Below, in pieces: positions 31,408-38,135 of a stretch of 38,135 bases of DNA (position 1 is its first letter; each line of letters starts with the position of its first letter). Origin of the DNA: Gammaproteobacteria bacterium (lineage in GTDB: Bacteria > Pseudomonadota > Gammaproteobacteria > Chromatiales > Chromatiaceae); the NCBI GenBank assembly GCA_020445415.1, contig JAGRGP010000013.1:1-38135 (forward strand). The letters are read 5' to 3'. The notes under the pieces were generated by a model. That model was not told the DNA's origin, did not search any database, and saw nothing but the letters and a program-made list of their open reading frames with translations. Both the position numbers and the translations under genes were made by a program.

Positions 31408-32626
31408 CGGGGCGGCCGAGGGCAGGGCTGGCGGTTCCCTGGCGGTACCCGGTATCCGGTTGGGCGTAACCGGTGCTGGCATACGCTACCAGAACCGGGA
31501 CGATCTATTGGTTATGGAGTTGGGCGGGAATGCCACAACGGCCGCGGTATTTACCCGCAACCGATTTTGTGCGGCTCCGGTTACCGTCGCCCGTGATCAC
31601 CTCTCCCGGGTCCAGCCGCGCTACCTGCTGATCAATTCGGGAAATGCCAACGCCGGCACGGGTGCGGCGGGAATACGGGATGCACTTGATACTTGCGCCT
31701 CGCTCGCAGAACTGGTGGGCTGTAGCAAGGAACAGGTACTGCCGTTTTCTACCGGAGTAATCGGGGAATCCCTACCCACAGTCCGTCTAGGAGCGGCGCT
31801 GCCCCGTGCGCTGGACTCGCTGAGCATCGAGGGCTGGATGGCGGGCGCGCGTGCCATCATGACCACCGACACGGTCCCCAAAATCGCCTCTCGGCAGTTC
31901 CAGAGTGATGGGCGCCAGGTGACCGTGACCGGCATCGCGAAGGGGTCGGGAATGATCTGTCCTGACATGGCGACAATGCTGGCCTTTATCGCTACTGATC
32001 TGAAGGTGGAGCGCCAGTTGTTACAAGATTGTTTGGCACAGGCGGTTACCCCGTCGTTTAACGCAATCACGGTGGACGGTGATACCTCTACCAACGATGC
32101 CTGTGTACTGGTTGCCACCGGTGCTGTGGAGCAGCCCAGCATCGATGATACGGAATCGGATGTATTCCGTTTGCTCTGTGAGAACGTTAGGGATGTCTGC
32201 ATGGAGCTGGCCCGGGCTATCATCAAGGATGGCGAGGGCGCGACCAAGTTGGTCGAAGTCCGGGTGGAGGCCGCCCGGAATTCGCAGGAGGCGAGGAACG
32301 TGGCTTACACGATTGCGCATTCCCCGCTGGTGAAGACAGCCCTCTTCGCCTCGGATCCAAACTGGGGCAGAATTCTCGCGGCGGTGGGTCGATCCGATAT
32401 CGAGGCCTTGGCTATCGAAAACGTAGAGCTCTGGCTGGATAACGTCTGTGTCGTACGTAATGGCGCGCGCGCCGGTGATTATACCGAGGCCGCCGGAAAG
32501 TCGGTCATGAATGGGGCTGAATTTGTTATCCAGGTAAGGCTTGGCCGGGGAGCTTCCAGTTTCCGGCTGCTTACCTGCGACTTGTCCCATGATTACGTTC
32601 GAATCAACGCTGACTACCGCACTTGA
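31391..32626 (+). CDS. argJ: Glutamate N-acetyltransferase / ornithine acetyltransferase
   Basis: ArgJ transfers the acetyl group from N-acetylornithine to glutamate (the recycling arginine pathway), and some also use acetyl-CoA. From ATG 31391 the protein has 411 residues and cleaves itself into two chains at A194-T195 in PDMATMLAF; the new N-terminal Thr is the nucleophile. The start lies inside the last codons of secA, a 17-bp overlap. With argD and argF in the same window this fits the acetyl-cycle route. Whether it is mono- or bifunctional cannot be read from the sequence. Confidence 0.95.
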   Translation: MASFNNGAAEGRAGGSLAVPGIRLGVTGAGIRYQNRDDLLVMELGGNATTAAVFTRNRFCAAPVTVARDHLSRVQPRYLLINSGNANAGTGAAGIRDALDTCASLAELVGCSKEQVLPFSTGVIGESLPTVRLGAALPRALDSLSIEGWMAGARAIMTTDTVPKIASRQFQSDGRQVTVTGIAKGSGMICPDMATMLAFIATDLKVERQLLQDCLAQAVTPSFNAITVDGDTSTNDACVLVATGAVEQPSIDDTESDVFRLLCENVRDVCMELARAIIKDGEGATKLVEVRVEAARNSQEARNVAYTIAHSPLVKTALFASDPNWGRILAAVGRSDIEALAIENVELWLDNVCVVRNGARAGDYTEAAGKSVMNGAEFVIQVRLGRGASSFRLLTCDLSHDYVRINADYRT

Positions 32627-33567
32627 GCGAGCAGGTACGGGTCGCTGTCGCGGTTATCGAAGACTCTCGAGGCCAGATACTTATTGCCCGCCGCCCGCAG
32701 GGCGTGCATCAGGGCGGGTTGTGGGAATTCCCTGGTGGGAAAGTAGAGCCCGAAGAAGATCTTGAGCAGGCCCTGGCACGGGAGGTTTGGGAAGAGCTGG
32801 GAATAGAGGTACGCTCCCATCGTCCCCTTATCCGCATTACTCACCGCTATGCTGACCGCGTCGTTGTGCTGGATGTTCATCGGGTAACCGAGTTTCGGGG
32901 AGTTCCGGAAGGCAGAGAGGGCCAACCCTTGGCGTGGTGCACTCCGGATGAACTCGGAGGGTTTCCCATGCCGGCGGCCGATCGTCCGGTGATCTCGGCA
33001 CTTAGGCTTCCTTCCGCGTATGTCATCACCGGCCCTTGCTTGGAAGGCGAGCAGGCCTTTCTCGTCCAAGCTGAACAGGTGCTAAGGCGTGGTTATCGAC
33101 TGCTGCAGTTGCGGGCTCCCGGAGTTACTCGGAGGGTGTACCGCTCGTACGCCGAAAAACTGTTGGAACTATGCCACGCCTGGGGAGCGTCCTTATTGCT
33201 CAATGCTCCAGCAAAGGAAGTGTTGGCTTGCGGCGCACACGGTGTTCATCTCAGTAGCGCCAGACTGCTGGCGACCCAGACCCGGCCCTTGCCGGCGGAT
33301 CGCTGGGTGGCGGCGTCCTGTCACTCAAAACATGAACTGAAATGGGCCCAGAAAATAGGTGTGGATTTTGCCGTACTATCCCCTGTGCTAGCCACTGCAT
33401 CCCACCCACACGCAAATCCCCTCGGTTGGCGAGGATTTCAACAGCAGGTGGAAGGCGTGCCGTTTCCCGTCTACGCACTGGGAGGAATGACCCCCGCGCT
33501 TATGGAGCGGGCATGGGAAATGGGAGGGCAGGGTATTGCCGCTATTCGGGGGCTCTGGTACGGATAA
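32623..33567 (+). CDS. Nudix hydrolase fused to a ThiE-like domain
   Basis: Residues 1-130 form a MutT-type Nudix domain with the full box G39-x5-E45-x7-R53-E54-V-W-E57-E58-L-G60. MutT removes 8-oxo-dGTP from the nucleotide pool, which is the likely role. Residues 131-314 resemble thiamine-phosphate synthase (A-H-G-V-H-L, S-P-V-L-A-T-A-S-H, A-L-G-G-M), but the LRxK and NDR substrate motifs read L-R-A-P and N-A-P, so thiamine synthesis is doubtful. This fusion occurs next to secA/argJ in other gammaproteobacteria. The start is TTG 32623, overlapping the argJ stop as TTGA; no ATG is available. Confidence 0.9.
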   Translation: MSEQVRVAVAVIEDSRGQILIARRPQGVHQGGLWEFPGGKVEPEEDLEQALAREVWEELGIEVRSHRPLIRITHRYADRVVVLDVHRVTEFRGVPEGREGQPLAWCTPDELGGFPMPAADRPVISALRLPSAYVITGPCLEGEQAFLVQAEQVLRRGYRLLQLRAPGVTRRVYRSYAEKLLELCHAWGASLLLNAPAKEVLACGAHGVHLSSARLLATQTRPLPADRWVAASCHSKHELKWAQKIGVDFAVLSPVLATASHPHANPLGWRGFQQQVEGVPFPVYALGGMTPALMERAWEMGGQGIAAIRGLWYG

Positions 33568-33608
33568 GCGCTCTAGCAGAGCTCGCCGCGCGCTGCCGAG
33601 TGGAGCGG

Positions 33609-33806
33609 CTACTCCCCATCACTCCAGGGCGTGGAATCGGTATTGTTGGATGGGCCACGGAAGCGATAGCCTTCATCCAACCATTCCCCAAGGTCGATAA
33701 TCCGGCATCTCTCGCTGCAGAAAGGACGCCAAGGTGAATCCGAGATCCACGTGAAGTGCCTCTTGCAGGTGGGGCAGATTACTACCGTGTCGAGGGGGTA
33801 TTTCAC
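33609..33806 (-). CDS. yacG: Zinc-binding DNA gyrase inhibitor YacG
   Basis: This 65-residue protein has the YacG zinc finger with C11, C14, C30 and C34 (CPTC...CSERC), followed by I-I-D-L-G-E-W and an acidic tail. E. coli YacG binds GyrB and blocks gyrase from DNA. The start is GTG 33806 with AGGGCGAGGG ahead, 9 bp after the zapD stop. coaE-zapD-yacG is a conserved gammaproteobacterial order. It is convergent with the Nudix gene. Confidence 0.95.
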   Translation of the reverse strand: MKYPLDTVVICPTCKRHFTWISDSPWRPFCSERCRIIDLGEWLDEGYRFRGPSNNTDSTPWSDGE

Positions 33807-33815
33807 GCCCTCGCC

Positions 33816-34595
33816 CTAAAGGATGCAGGTGTTGAGAGAAAAGGCGACATCCTGCTGGGTTTGTATCGGGCGCTCATCCTCCGCTGGCTCCAGAAAGCGC
33901 ACCGTGAAACGATGCTTTCCGCCACTTATCTCCGCGAATAACGGGTCATTTCTCGAAACACCTACCCGTACCAACTGGGCCGGAGCTTGAGGATCGATGT
34001 TGCGCTGAAAAAAACCTTTGCTTGCCAACTCTTGGGTCGGACTGGTACTTCCTCTGATGAGTGACAACACCAGCATGACCGCGCCCTGGACGGGTTCTAG
34101 TGTTTCCAGCCAGGCTTCAGTTTCGGATTGCCTGAACTCCGGAGGTTGTTCCAGCCAGTAATGATAGTATGGAAGGTCGAATGCACAGCTTCCTCCCGGA
34201 ATACTACTGCGCTGAAGAATGCTTTTGAGAAACTCGTTGTTCCTCATGGCATGCCCAATCTGCCCGTTGATACCGAATATCCTGCGGTTAGATCGCTCCA
34301 GATCCTTGAGAATAATATCCAGTCTTTCGGTATCTACTCCGGGGTTTCTCCGAATACCGCCCAGCTTTTCCCGGTGCCGATCCAGTTCCTTGATAAGATC
34401 GGCCTTGATATCTGCCCGTGAAAAAATACTCACCATGTTGAGCAGGGCATCGATAGCCGCCCTGCTACTCCAGGTATCGGAGGTTTTTAGGTAGTGCCTC
34501 ACCTCGAGAAACAGATGCTCGAGACGCAGTAAGGTGCGCATCCGCTCATTCAGCGGGTGTTCATAAACTATCTTGTCCGATAGTGCGGATGTCAT
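33816..34595 (-). CDS. zapD: Z-ring-associated protein ZapD
   Basis: ZapD binds the C-terminal tail of FtsZ and bundles filaments in the Z-ring. The 259-residue, mostly helical protein has the family opening Y-E-H-P-L-N-E-R-M-R-T-L-L-R-L-E (10-25) and the F-D-L-P-Y-Y-H-Y-W-L block near 137-146. No good ribosome-binding site precedes ATG 34595. Its partner FtsZ is encoded about 8 kb away in the same window. Confidence 0.95.
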   Translation of the reverse strand: MTSALSDKIVYEHPLNERMRTLLRLEHLFLEVRHYLKTSDTWSSRAAIDALLNMVSIFSRADIKADLIKELDRHREKLGGIRRNPGVDTERLDIILKDLERSNRRIFGINGQIGHAMRNNEFLKSILQRSSIPGGSCAFDLPYYHYWLEQPPEFRQSETEAWLETLEPVQGAVMLVLSLIRGSTSPTQELASKGFFQRNIDPQAPAQLVRVGVSRNDPLFAEISGGKHRFTVRFLEPAEDERPIQTQQDVAFSLNTCIL

Positions 34596-34684
34596 TTTGC
34601 GTCGATCGGGAAAAATGGGTGGTCGTCATCAAGAAGCTTTATTCTCCAATACTTCAACCGCACAGGCAAATGCGTGAGGGTACC

Positions 34685-34703
34685 CTGTCCCACTTTGGGA
34701 CAG
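34685..34703. repeat. Perfect palindrome CTGTCCCA-CTT-TGGGACAG
   Basis: Two 8-bp arms (34685-34692 and 34696-34703) are exact reverse complements with a 3-bp centre, located 90 bp upstream of zapD in the 192-bp gap after coaE. No T-run follows on either strand, so a terminator is unlikely. The form suits a dimeric regulator or an RNA hairpin. The rest of the gap shows no gene. Confidence 0.6.
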
Positions 34704-34787
34704 CCGTCGGAGAATCGCCGGTGTATGAGCCGGGATGGAACTCGCAAGCGCATACCGCTGGGCCAGTTACCAAGCCCGGAACCGGGA

Positions 34788-35399
34788 TCAGGAGGTTGAT
34801 TTCAGCTGCTTGGCCATGTCCAGGTACCGGGCGTGGAGGGCTACAACCTGCGCCTTCAACTGCTCCAGATCCCCGGAATTGTCGATGATATCGTCAGCGG
34901 CCCTGAGTCGGGTTTGCCGATCGCACTGCGCCGCCAAAATCGCCCGCGCCTGATCTTTGGTGGCATGATCTCTGGCCTGTATTCGCTGAATCTGTACCGC
35001 TTCTGGACAGTCTACGACCAATACCCGGTCGACACTATCCACCTGGTGGGTTTCCACCAGCAAGGGAATGGACAACACCGCATAGGCCGAGGAGAGCCGG
35101 CTCAAACGGTCCTTCATACGCTGCCTGATCCGGGGATGCAAAATTCCTTCGAGGTCGCGCCGGGCCTGGGAGTCCTGAAACACCAGGGCCCGAAGTCGGG
35201 AACGGTTTATGGTGCCATCCGGATTAAGTATTTCTGCGCCGAAGCGCTGGGTGATCAATTCGAGGGCCGGTTCACCTGGCATCACCACCTCCCGGGCCGT
35301 AAGGTCCGCGTCGATCACCGGTACACCAAGGTGTTCGAGCTGGTTTGAAGCAGCGCTCTTCCCGCTGCCGATTCCTCCTGTCAGGCCGATAGTCAGCAT
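34788..35399 (-). CDS. coaE: Dephospho-CoA kinase
   Basis: CoaE phosphorylates the ribose 3'-OH of dephospho-CoA, the last step of coenzyme A synthesis. The 203-residue P-loop kinase has GGIGSGKS at 8-15, D-A-D-L-T-A-R near 30-36 and V-D-C-P-E-A-V-Q-I-Q-R in the core. It begins 12 bp after pilD on the same strand, so it may be read with the pilus genes. Confidence 0.97.
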   Translation of the reverse strand: MLTIGLTGGIGSGKSAASNQLEHLGVPVIDADLTAREVVMPGEPALELITQRFGAEILNPDGTINRSRLRALVFQDSQARRDLEGILHPRIRQRMKDRLSRLSSAYAVLSIPLLVETHQVDSVDRVLVVDCPEAVQIQRIQARDHATKDQARAILAAQCDRQTRLRAADDIIDNSGDLEQLKAQVVALHARYLDMAKQLKSTS

Positions 35400-35411
35400 G
35401 CGATGGCTGCC

Positions 35412-36284
35412 TTAGCCGATACCGGACCAGGTGAGATAGGCACGGTTGATCGTTTCACCCCACATTAGGCTGATCCATCCGGCCACCGCCAGGTAAGGTC
35501 CAAAAGGGATAGGGACTGTTCGGTCTCGGCCGCGAAACAGAATCATGGATAGCCCCGCCACTGCACCCACCAGGGAAGAGATCAAAACGATCTGAAACAG
35601 ACTTTGCCACCCAAGCCATGCACCGAAGACCGCGAGCAACTTGAAATCGCCATAACCCATGCCCTCTTTACCGGTGAGCATCCGAAACAACTGAAACACC
35701 ACCCAGAGAGACAGGTATCCGGCCACGGCGCCAATCACGGCCGCCGAAGTCGCACTGAAGAGGTCGAATAGACTAACCAGCAAACCGGCCCAAATCAGCG
35801 GCAGTACGATATCGTCGGGCAGCAGTTGGTGGTCGAAATCAATGAGGCTGAGCGCGATCAGCGCCCAAGTCAAAAGCAGGGCCGCGGGTGTTTCCCAACC
35901 AACACCAAAATGCCAAGCCACCATCAGCGACAGCAGTCCGGTACATGCCTCCACTATCGGGTAACGCGGCGAGATGGGGTCCTTACAGACCGCGCATCGC
36001 CCGCGCAACCATAAGTAGCTAACCACTGGGATGTTTTCAATCGCCCGTATGTTGTGACCGCAGTGGGGGCAACGGGATGGGGGATAGGCCAGGTTATAGG
36101 ATTCCCGGGGGGGCGAGGGCTCGAGTTCAAGTAACTCCCGGCACTGGCTCTTCCACTCCCGGTCCAGCATCACCGGAAGTCGGAACGCGACCACATTTAA
36201 GAAACTGCCGACAGACAAGCCGACAAGGGTGCAAAATGTTAGAAATGCCAGCGGATTGTCTTGGAGGAACTGGACCAAAATCAT
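35412..36284 (-). CDS. pilD: Type IV prepilin peptidase / N-methyltransferase
   Basis: PilD cleaves the leader of prepilins and pseudopilins at the inner membrane and methylates the new N-terminus. The 290-residue polytopic protein has the N-terminal methylase part with G-S-F-L-N-V-V, zinc cysteines C72, C75, C97 and C100, and the catalytic aspartates D149 (LSLIDFD) and D213 in the G-x-G-D-like M-G-Y-G-D-F. GGAGG lies ahead of ATG 36284. It follows pilC by 71 bp. Confidence 0.97.
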   Translation of the reverse strand: MILVQFLQDNPLAFLTFCTLVGLSVGSFLNVVAFRLPVMLDREWKSQCRELLELEPSPPRESYNLAYPPSRCPHCGHNIRAIENIPVVSYLWLRGRCAVCKDPISPRYPIVEACTGLLSLMVAWHFGVGWETPAALLLTWALIALSLIDFDHQLLPDDIVLPLIWAGLLVSLFDLFSATSAAVIGAVAGYLSLWVVFQLFRMLTGKEGMGYGDFKLLAVFGAWLGWQSLFQIVLISSLVGAVAGLSMILFRGRDRTVPIPFGPYLAVAGWISLMWGETINRAYLTWSGIG

Positions 36285-36355
36285 GGTCCGGTTCCTCCGG
36301 TTACTACCTGGGGAGTTCGTGGGATTGGGGACGTGGAGAGGGGCACGTTGTTTCG

Positions 36356-37591
36356 TTATTTCCCCATCACCGCGGAACCCATCTGGAAGATTGGTAGGTA
36401 CATGGCGATCACCAAACCGCCGATCAGGGTTCCGAGGATCACCATGATGAGCGGCTCGAGCAGGCTGCTCATGGCATCCACGGCATTATCCACCTCTTCC
36501 TCGTAGAAATCGGCTACCTTGGCAAGCATCGAGTCGATCGAACCGGCTTCCTCTCCGATCGCTACCATCTGGATCACCATATGAGGAAAGAGATTCTGCT
36601 GTTTCATCGCCAGTTGCAGGGACTGGCCGGTTGCGACATCCTCGCGCATGTGCAACACGGCTTCGCCATACACAACGTTGCCGGTGGCACCGGCAACCGA
36701 CTCTAGGGCCTCTACCAGCGGCACACCGGCGGCGAACATGGTCGACAGGGTACGGGCAAACCGGGCGATGGCCGCCTTGTTGACGATCACACCGATGACC
36801 GGCACCTTCAGTAACAGCTTGTCCACCGTATGGCGGAATTTTCGCGAGCGTTTCCAGACGTAGGAAAAGGCATACACGCTGCCAATCAGCCCAACTACCA
36901 GGGCCCACCAATAGCTCTGCATCCATTCCGAGATGGTGACCACCAATTTGGTAAACGCGGGGAGGTCTGATCCAAAGCTGGAAAACAGCTCCTGAAACTG
37001 GGGAATCACGAAGATCATGATGATGGCGGTCACCAAAAATGCCACGATGATCACGGCGGCGGGATAGAACATCGCCTTTTTGATCTTGCCCTTGAGGGAC
37101 TCGGTCTTCTCTTTGTAAGTGGCAATCTTGTGTAGCAGCTCTTCCAGTACGCCCGCCTGCTCCCCTGCGTGCACCAAGTTGCAGAACAGGTCATCGAAAT
37201 AGAGCGGATGTTTTTTCAGGGCCTCCGCCAGGGCGGTACCCCCTTCCACATCGGCCTTCACGGAAAGGATCAGGTTCTGCATGTTGGGATTGTCATGCCC
37301 GCGGCCCACGATATCGAATGCCTGAACCAGCGGTACGCCGGATGCCATCATGGTGGCGAGCTGGCGGCTAAATACCGCGATATCCCCGGCGCGGATCTTT
37401 TTGCCCTTTTTGGCGAACAGCGTGGATTTCTTTTTAACCTTGAGCGGATTGATACCTTGGCGCCGGAGATCCGCGCGCACCAGGGCAATGCTGGCGGCGC
37501 GGGATTCGCCCTTGAGACGTTTGCCCTTCCGGTCAGCGCCCTCCCAGGCAAATACATCGGCCTTCTGGGCTTTGGGTTGGGTTGCAGCCAT
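36356..37591 (-). CDS. pilC: Type IV pilus inner-membrane platform protein
   Basis: PilC is the polytopic platform on which PilB builds the pilus. The 411-residue protein has two homologous T2SSF domains (about 75-200 and 275-400), each with the G-V-P-L-V-x-A pattern, and membrane helices near 175-200, 220-245 and 380-400. It begins 5 bp after pilB, as usual in the pilBCD group. Confidence 0.97.
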   Translation of the reverse strand: MAATQPKAQKADVFAWEGADRKGKRLKGESRAASIALVRADLRRQGINPLKVKKKSTLFAKKGKKIRAGDIAVFSRQLATMMASGVPLVQAFDIVGRGHDNPNMQNLILSVKADVEGGTALAEALKKHPLYFDDLFCNLVHAGEQAGVLEELLHKIATYKEKTESLKGKIKKAMFYPAAVIIVAFLVTAIIMIFVIPQFQELFSSFGSDLPAFTKLVVTISEWMQSYWWALVVGLIGSVYAFSYVWKRSRKFRHTVDKLLLKVPVIGVIVNKAAIARFARTLSTMFAAGVPLVEALESVAGATGNVVYGEAVLHMREDVATGQSLQLAMKQQNLFPHMVIQMVAIGEEAGSIDSMLAKVADFYEEEVDNAVDAMSSLLEPLIMVILGTLIGGLVIAMYLPIFQMGSAVMGK

Positions 37592-37596
37592 AACGA

Positions 37597-38135
37597 TTAA
37601 TCCTTAGTTACCCGATTGATCTCTTCCAGGCTGGTGACTCCGGCCCGGACTTTCTTCAGCCCCGATTGGCGAAGGTTGGCGATGTTTTCTTTAGCGGCCT
37701 GATCCGCCAATTGTAAAGAGTTGCCTCCCTCCATGATGATGCGGCCCATAGCTTCTGAGACGGGCATCACCTGAAAGATACCGACCCGGCCCTTGTAGCC
37801 TCGCGTACAGCGGTCGCAGCCCACGGCCTTGAATACGGTCAAATCCTTTAGCTCATTCTCTTTGAATCCCTCCGCCAGCAGCGCTTCTCGGGGCAACTCG
37901 TCGGGGGTCTTGCAATGGGGGCAAAGCCGCCGGGCCAGGCGTTGCGCCATGATCAGCAAAACCGAGGAGGCGATATTGAACGCGGGGATGCCCATGTTGG
38001 CCAAACGGGTTAGGGTTTGGGGTGCATCGTTGGTGTGCAGGGTGGAGAGCACCAGGTGCCCGGTTTGTGCCGCCTTGACACCGATCTCCGCCGTTTCCAG
38101 GTCACGTATCTCACCCACCATGATGATATCCGGGT
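37597..38135 (-). CDS. pilB: Type IV pilus extension ATPase, partial (N-terminus beyond right edge)
   Basis: The frame is open through the right edge, so only the C-terminal 178 residues are visible. It begins with [11 protein letters not shown] (Walker B/Asp box), then [16 protein letters not shown], the His box, and the zinc tetracysteine CPHC...CDRC (residues read in the C-terminal part). These mark a PilB-type extension ATPase, and pairing with pilC and pilD supports PilB over PilT. Confidence 0.96.
   Translation of the reverse strand, partial: PDIIMVGEIRDLETAEIGVKAAQTGHLVLSTLHTNDAPQTLTRLANMGIPAFNIASSVLLIMAQRLARRLCPHCKTPDELPREALLAEGFKENELKDLTVFKAVGCDRCTRGYKGRVGIFQVMPVSEAMGRIIMEGGNSLQLADQAAKENIANLRQSGLKKVRAGVTSLEEINRVTKD

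Noticed and set aside
34596..34787. Sigma54-type -24/-12 promoter upstream of zapD
   Set aside because: The nearest match (TGGCCC...TATGC, minus strand) has a GG-to-GC spacing of 11 rather than 10 bases.

Overview
The window reads as a chromosomal segment of a free-living gammaproteobacterium, moderately GC-rich. The division and cell-wall (dcw) cluster has the gammaproteobacterial order with murB between murC and ddl. It is followed by lpxC, dciA and secA, and then by zapD, yacG, coaE and a pilB-pilC-pilD type IV pilus block. ZapD, LpxC, MurE of the meso-diaminopimelate type and the pilus genes together indicate a Gram-negative gammaproteobacterium. A Chromatiales-like sulfur oxidiser is my inference from the gene set and an insert in SecA, not a demonstrated placement.

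Layout. (1) Positions 1-5122, minus strand: a tightly coupled MoxR-Bat operon, moxR > DUF58 > DUF4381 > VWA (batA) > VWA (batB) > TPR (batC, cut by the left edge), with a Q/S/E-rich tandem repeat in batC. (2) 5291-7423, minus: argD > argF, preceded by a promoter and a leader that carries an intrinsic-terminator-like hairpin. (3) 7617-7988, plus: RNase P RNA. (4) 8161-25846, plus: a strong sigma70 promoter, four TGG boxes at exact 10-bp steps (likely MraZ operator), then mraZ-rsmH-ftsL-ftsI-murE-murF-mraY-murD-ftsW-murG-murC-murB-ddl-ftsQ-ftsA-ftsZ, nearly all overlapping or abutting. (5) 26071-33567: lpxC (+), dciA (-), a membrane-anchored M23 peptidase (+), secA (+), argJ (+), and a Nudix-ThiE-like fusion (+). 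(6) 33609-38135, minus: pilB (cut by the right edge) > pilC > pilD > coaE > zapD > yacG.

How it fits together. The dcw genes make lipid II precursors (MurB-G, MraY, Ddl), flip or polymerise them (FtsW, FtsI) and build the Z-ring and divisome (FtsL, Q, A, Z, with ZapD further right). LpxC adds outer-membrane lipid A synthesis, SecA secretion and DciA replication-helicase function. ArgD, ArgF and ArgJ are three arginine-pathway enzymes placed on either side of the cluster.

No gene in this window is outside a known family, and I see no mobile element, CRISPR array, tRNA, phage or defence island. The less-explained signals are small: the argD leader hairpin, the MraZ box array, inverted repeats upstream of lpxC and upstream of zapD, the batC repeat, the SecA insert, the degenerate ThiE half of the Nudix fusion, and an atypical P15-P16 region in the RNase P RNA. 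No gene-free stretch exceeds about 300 bases.
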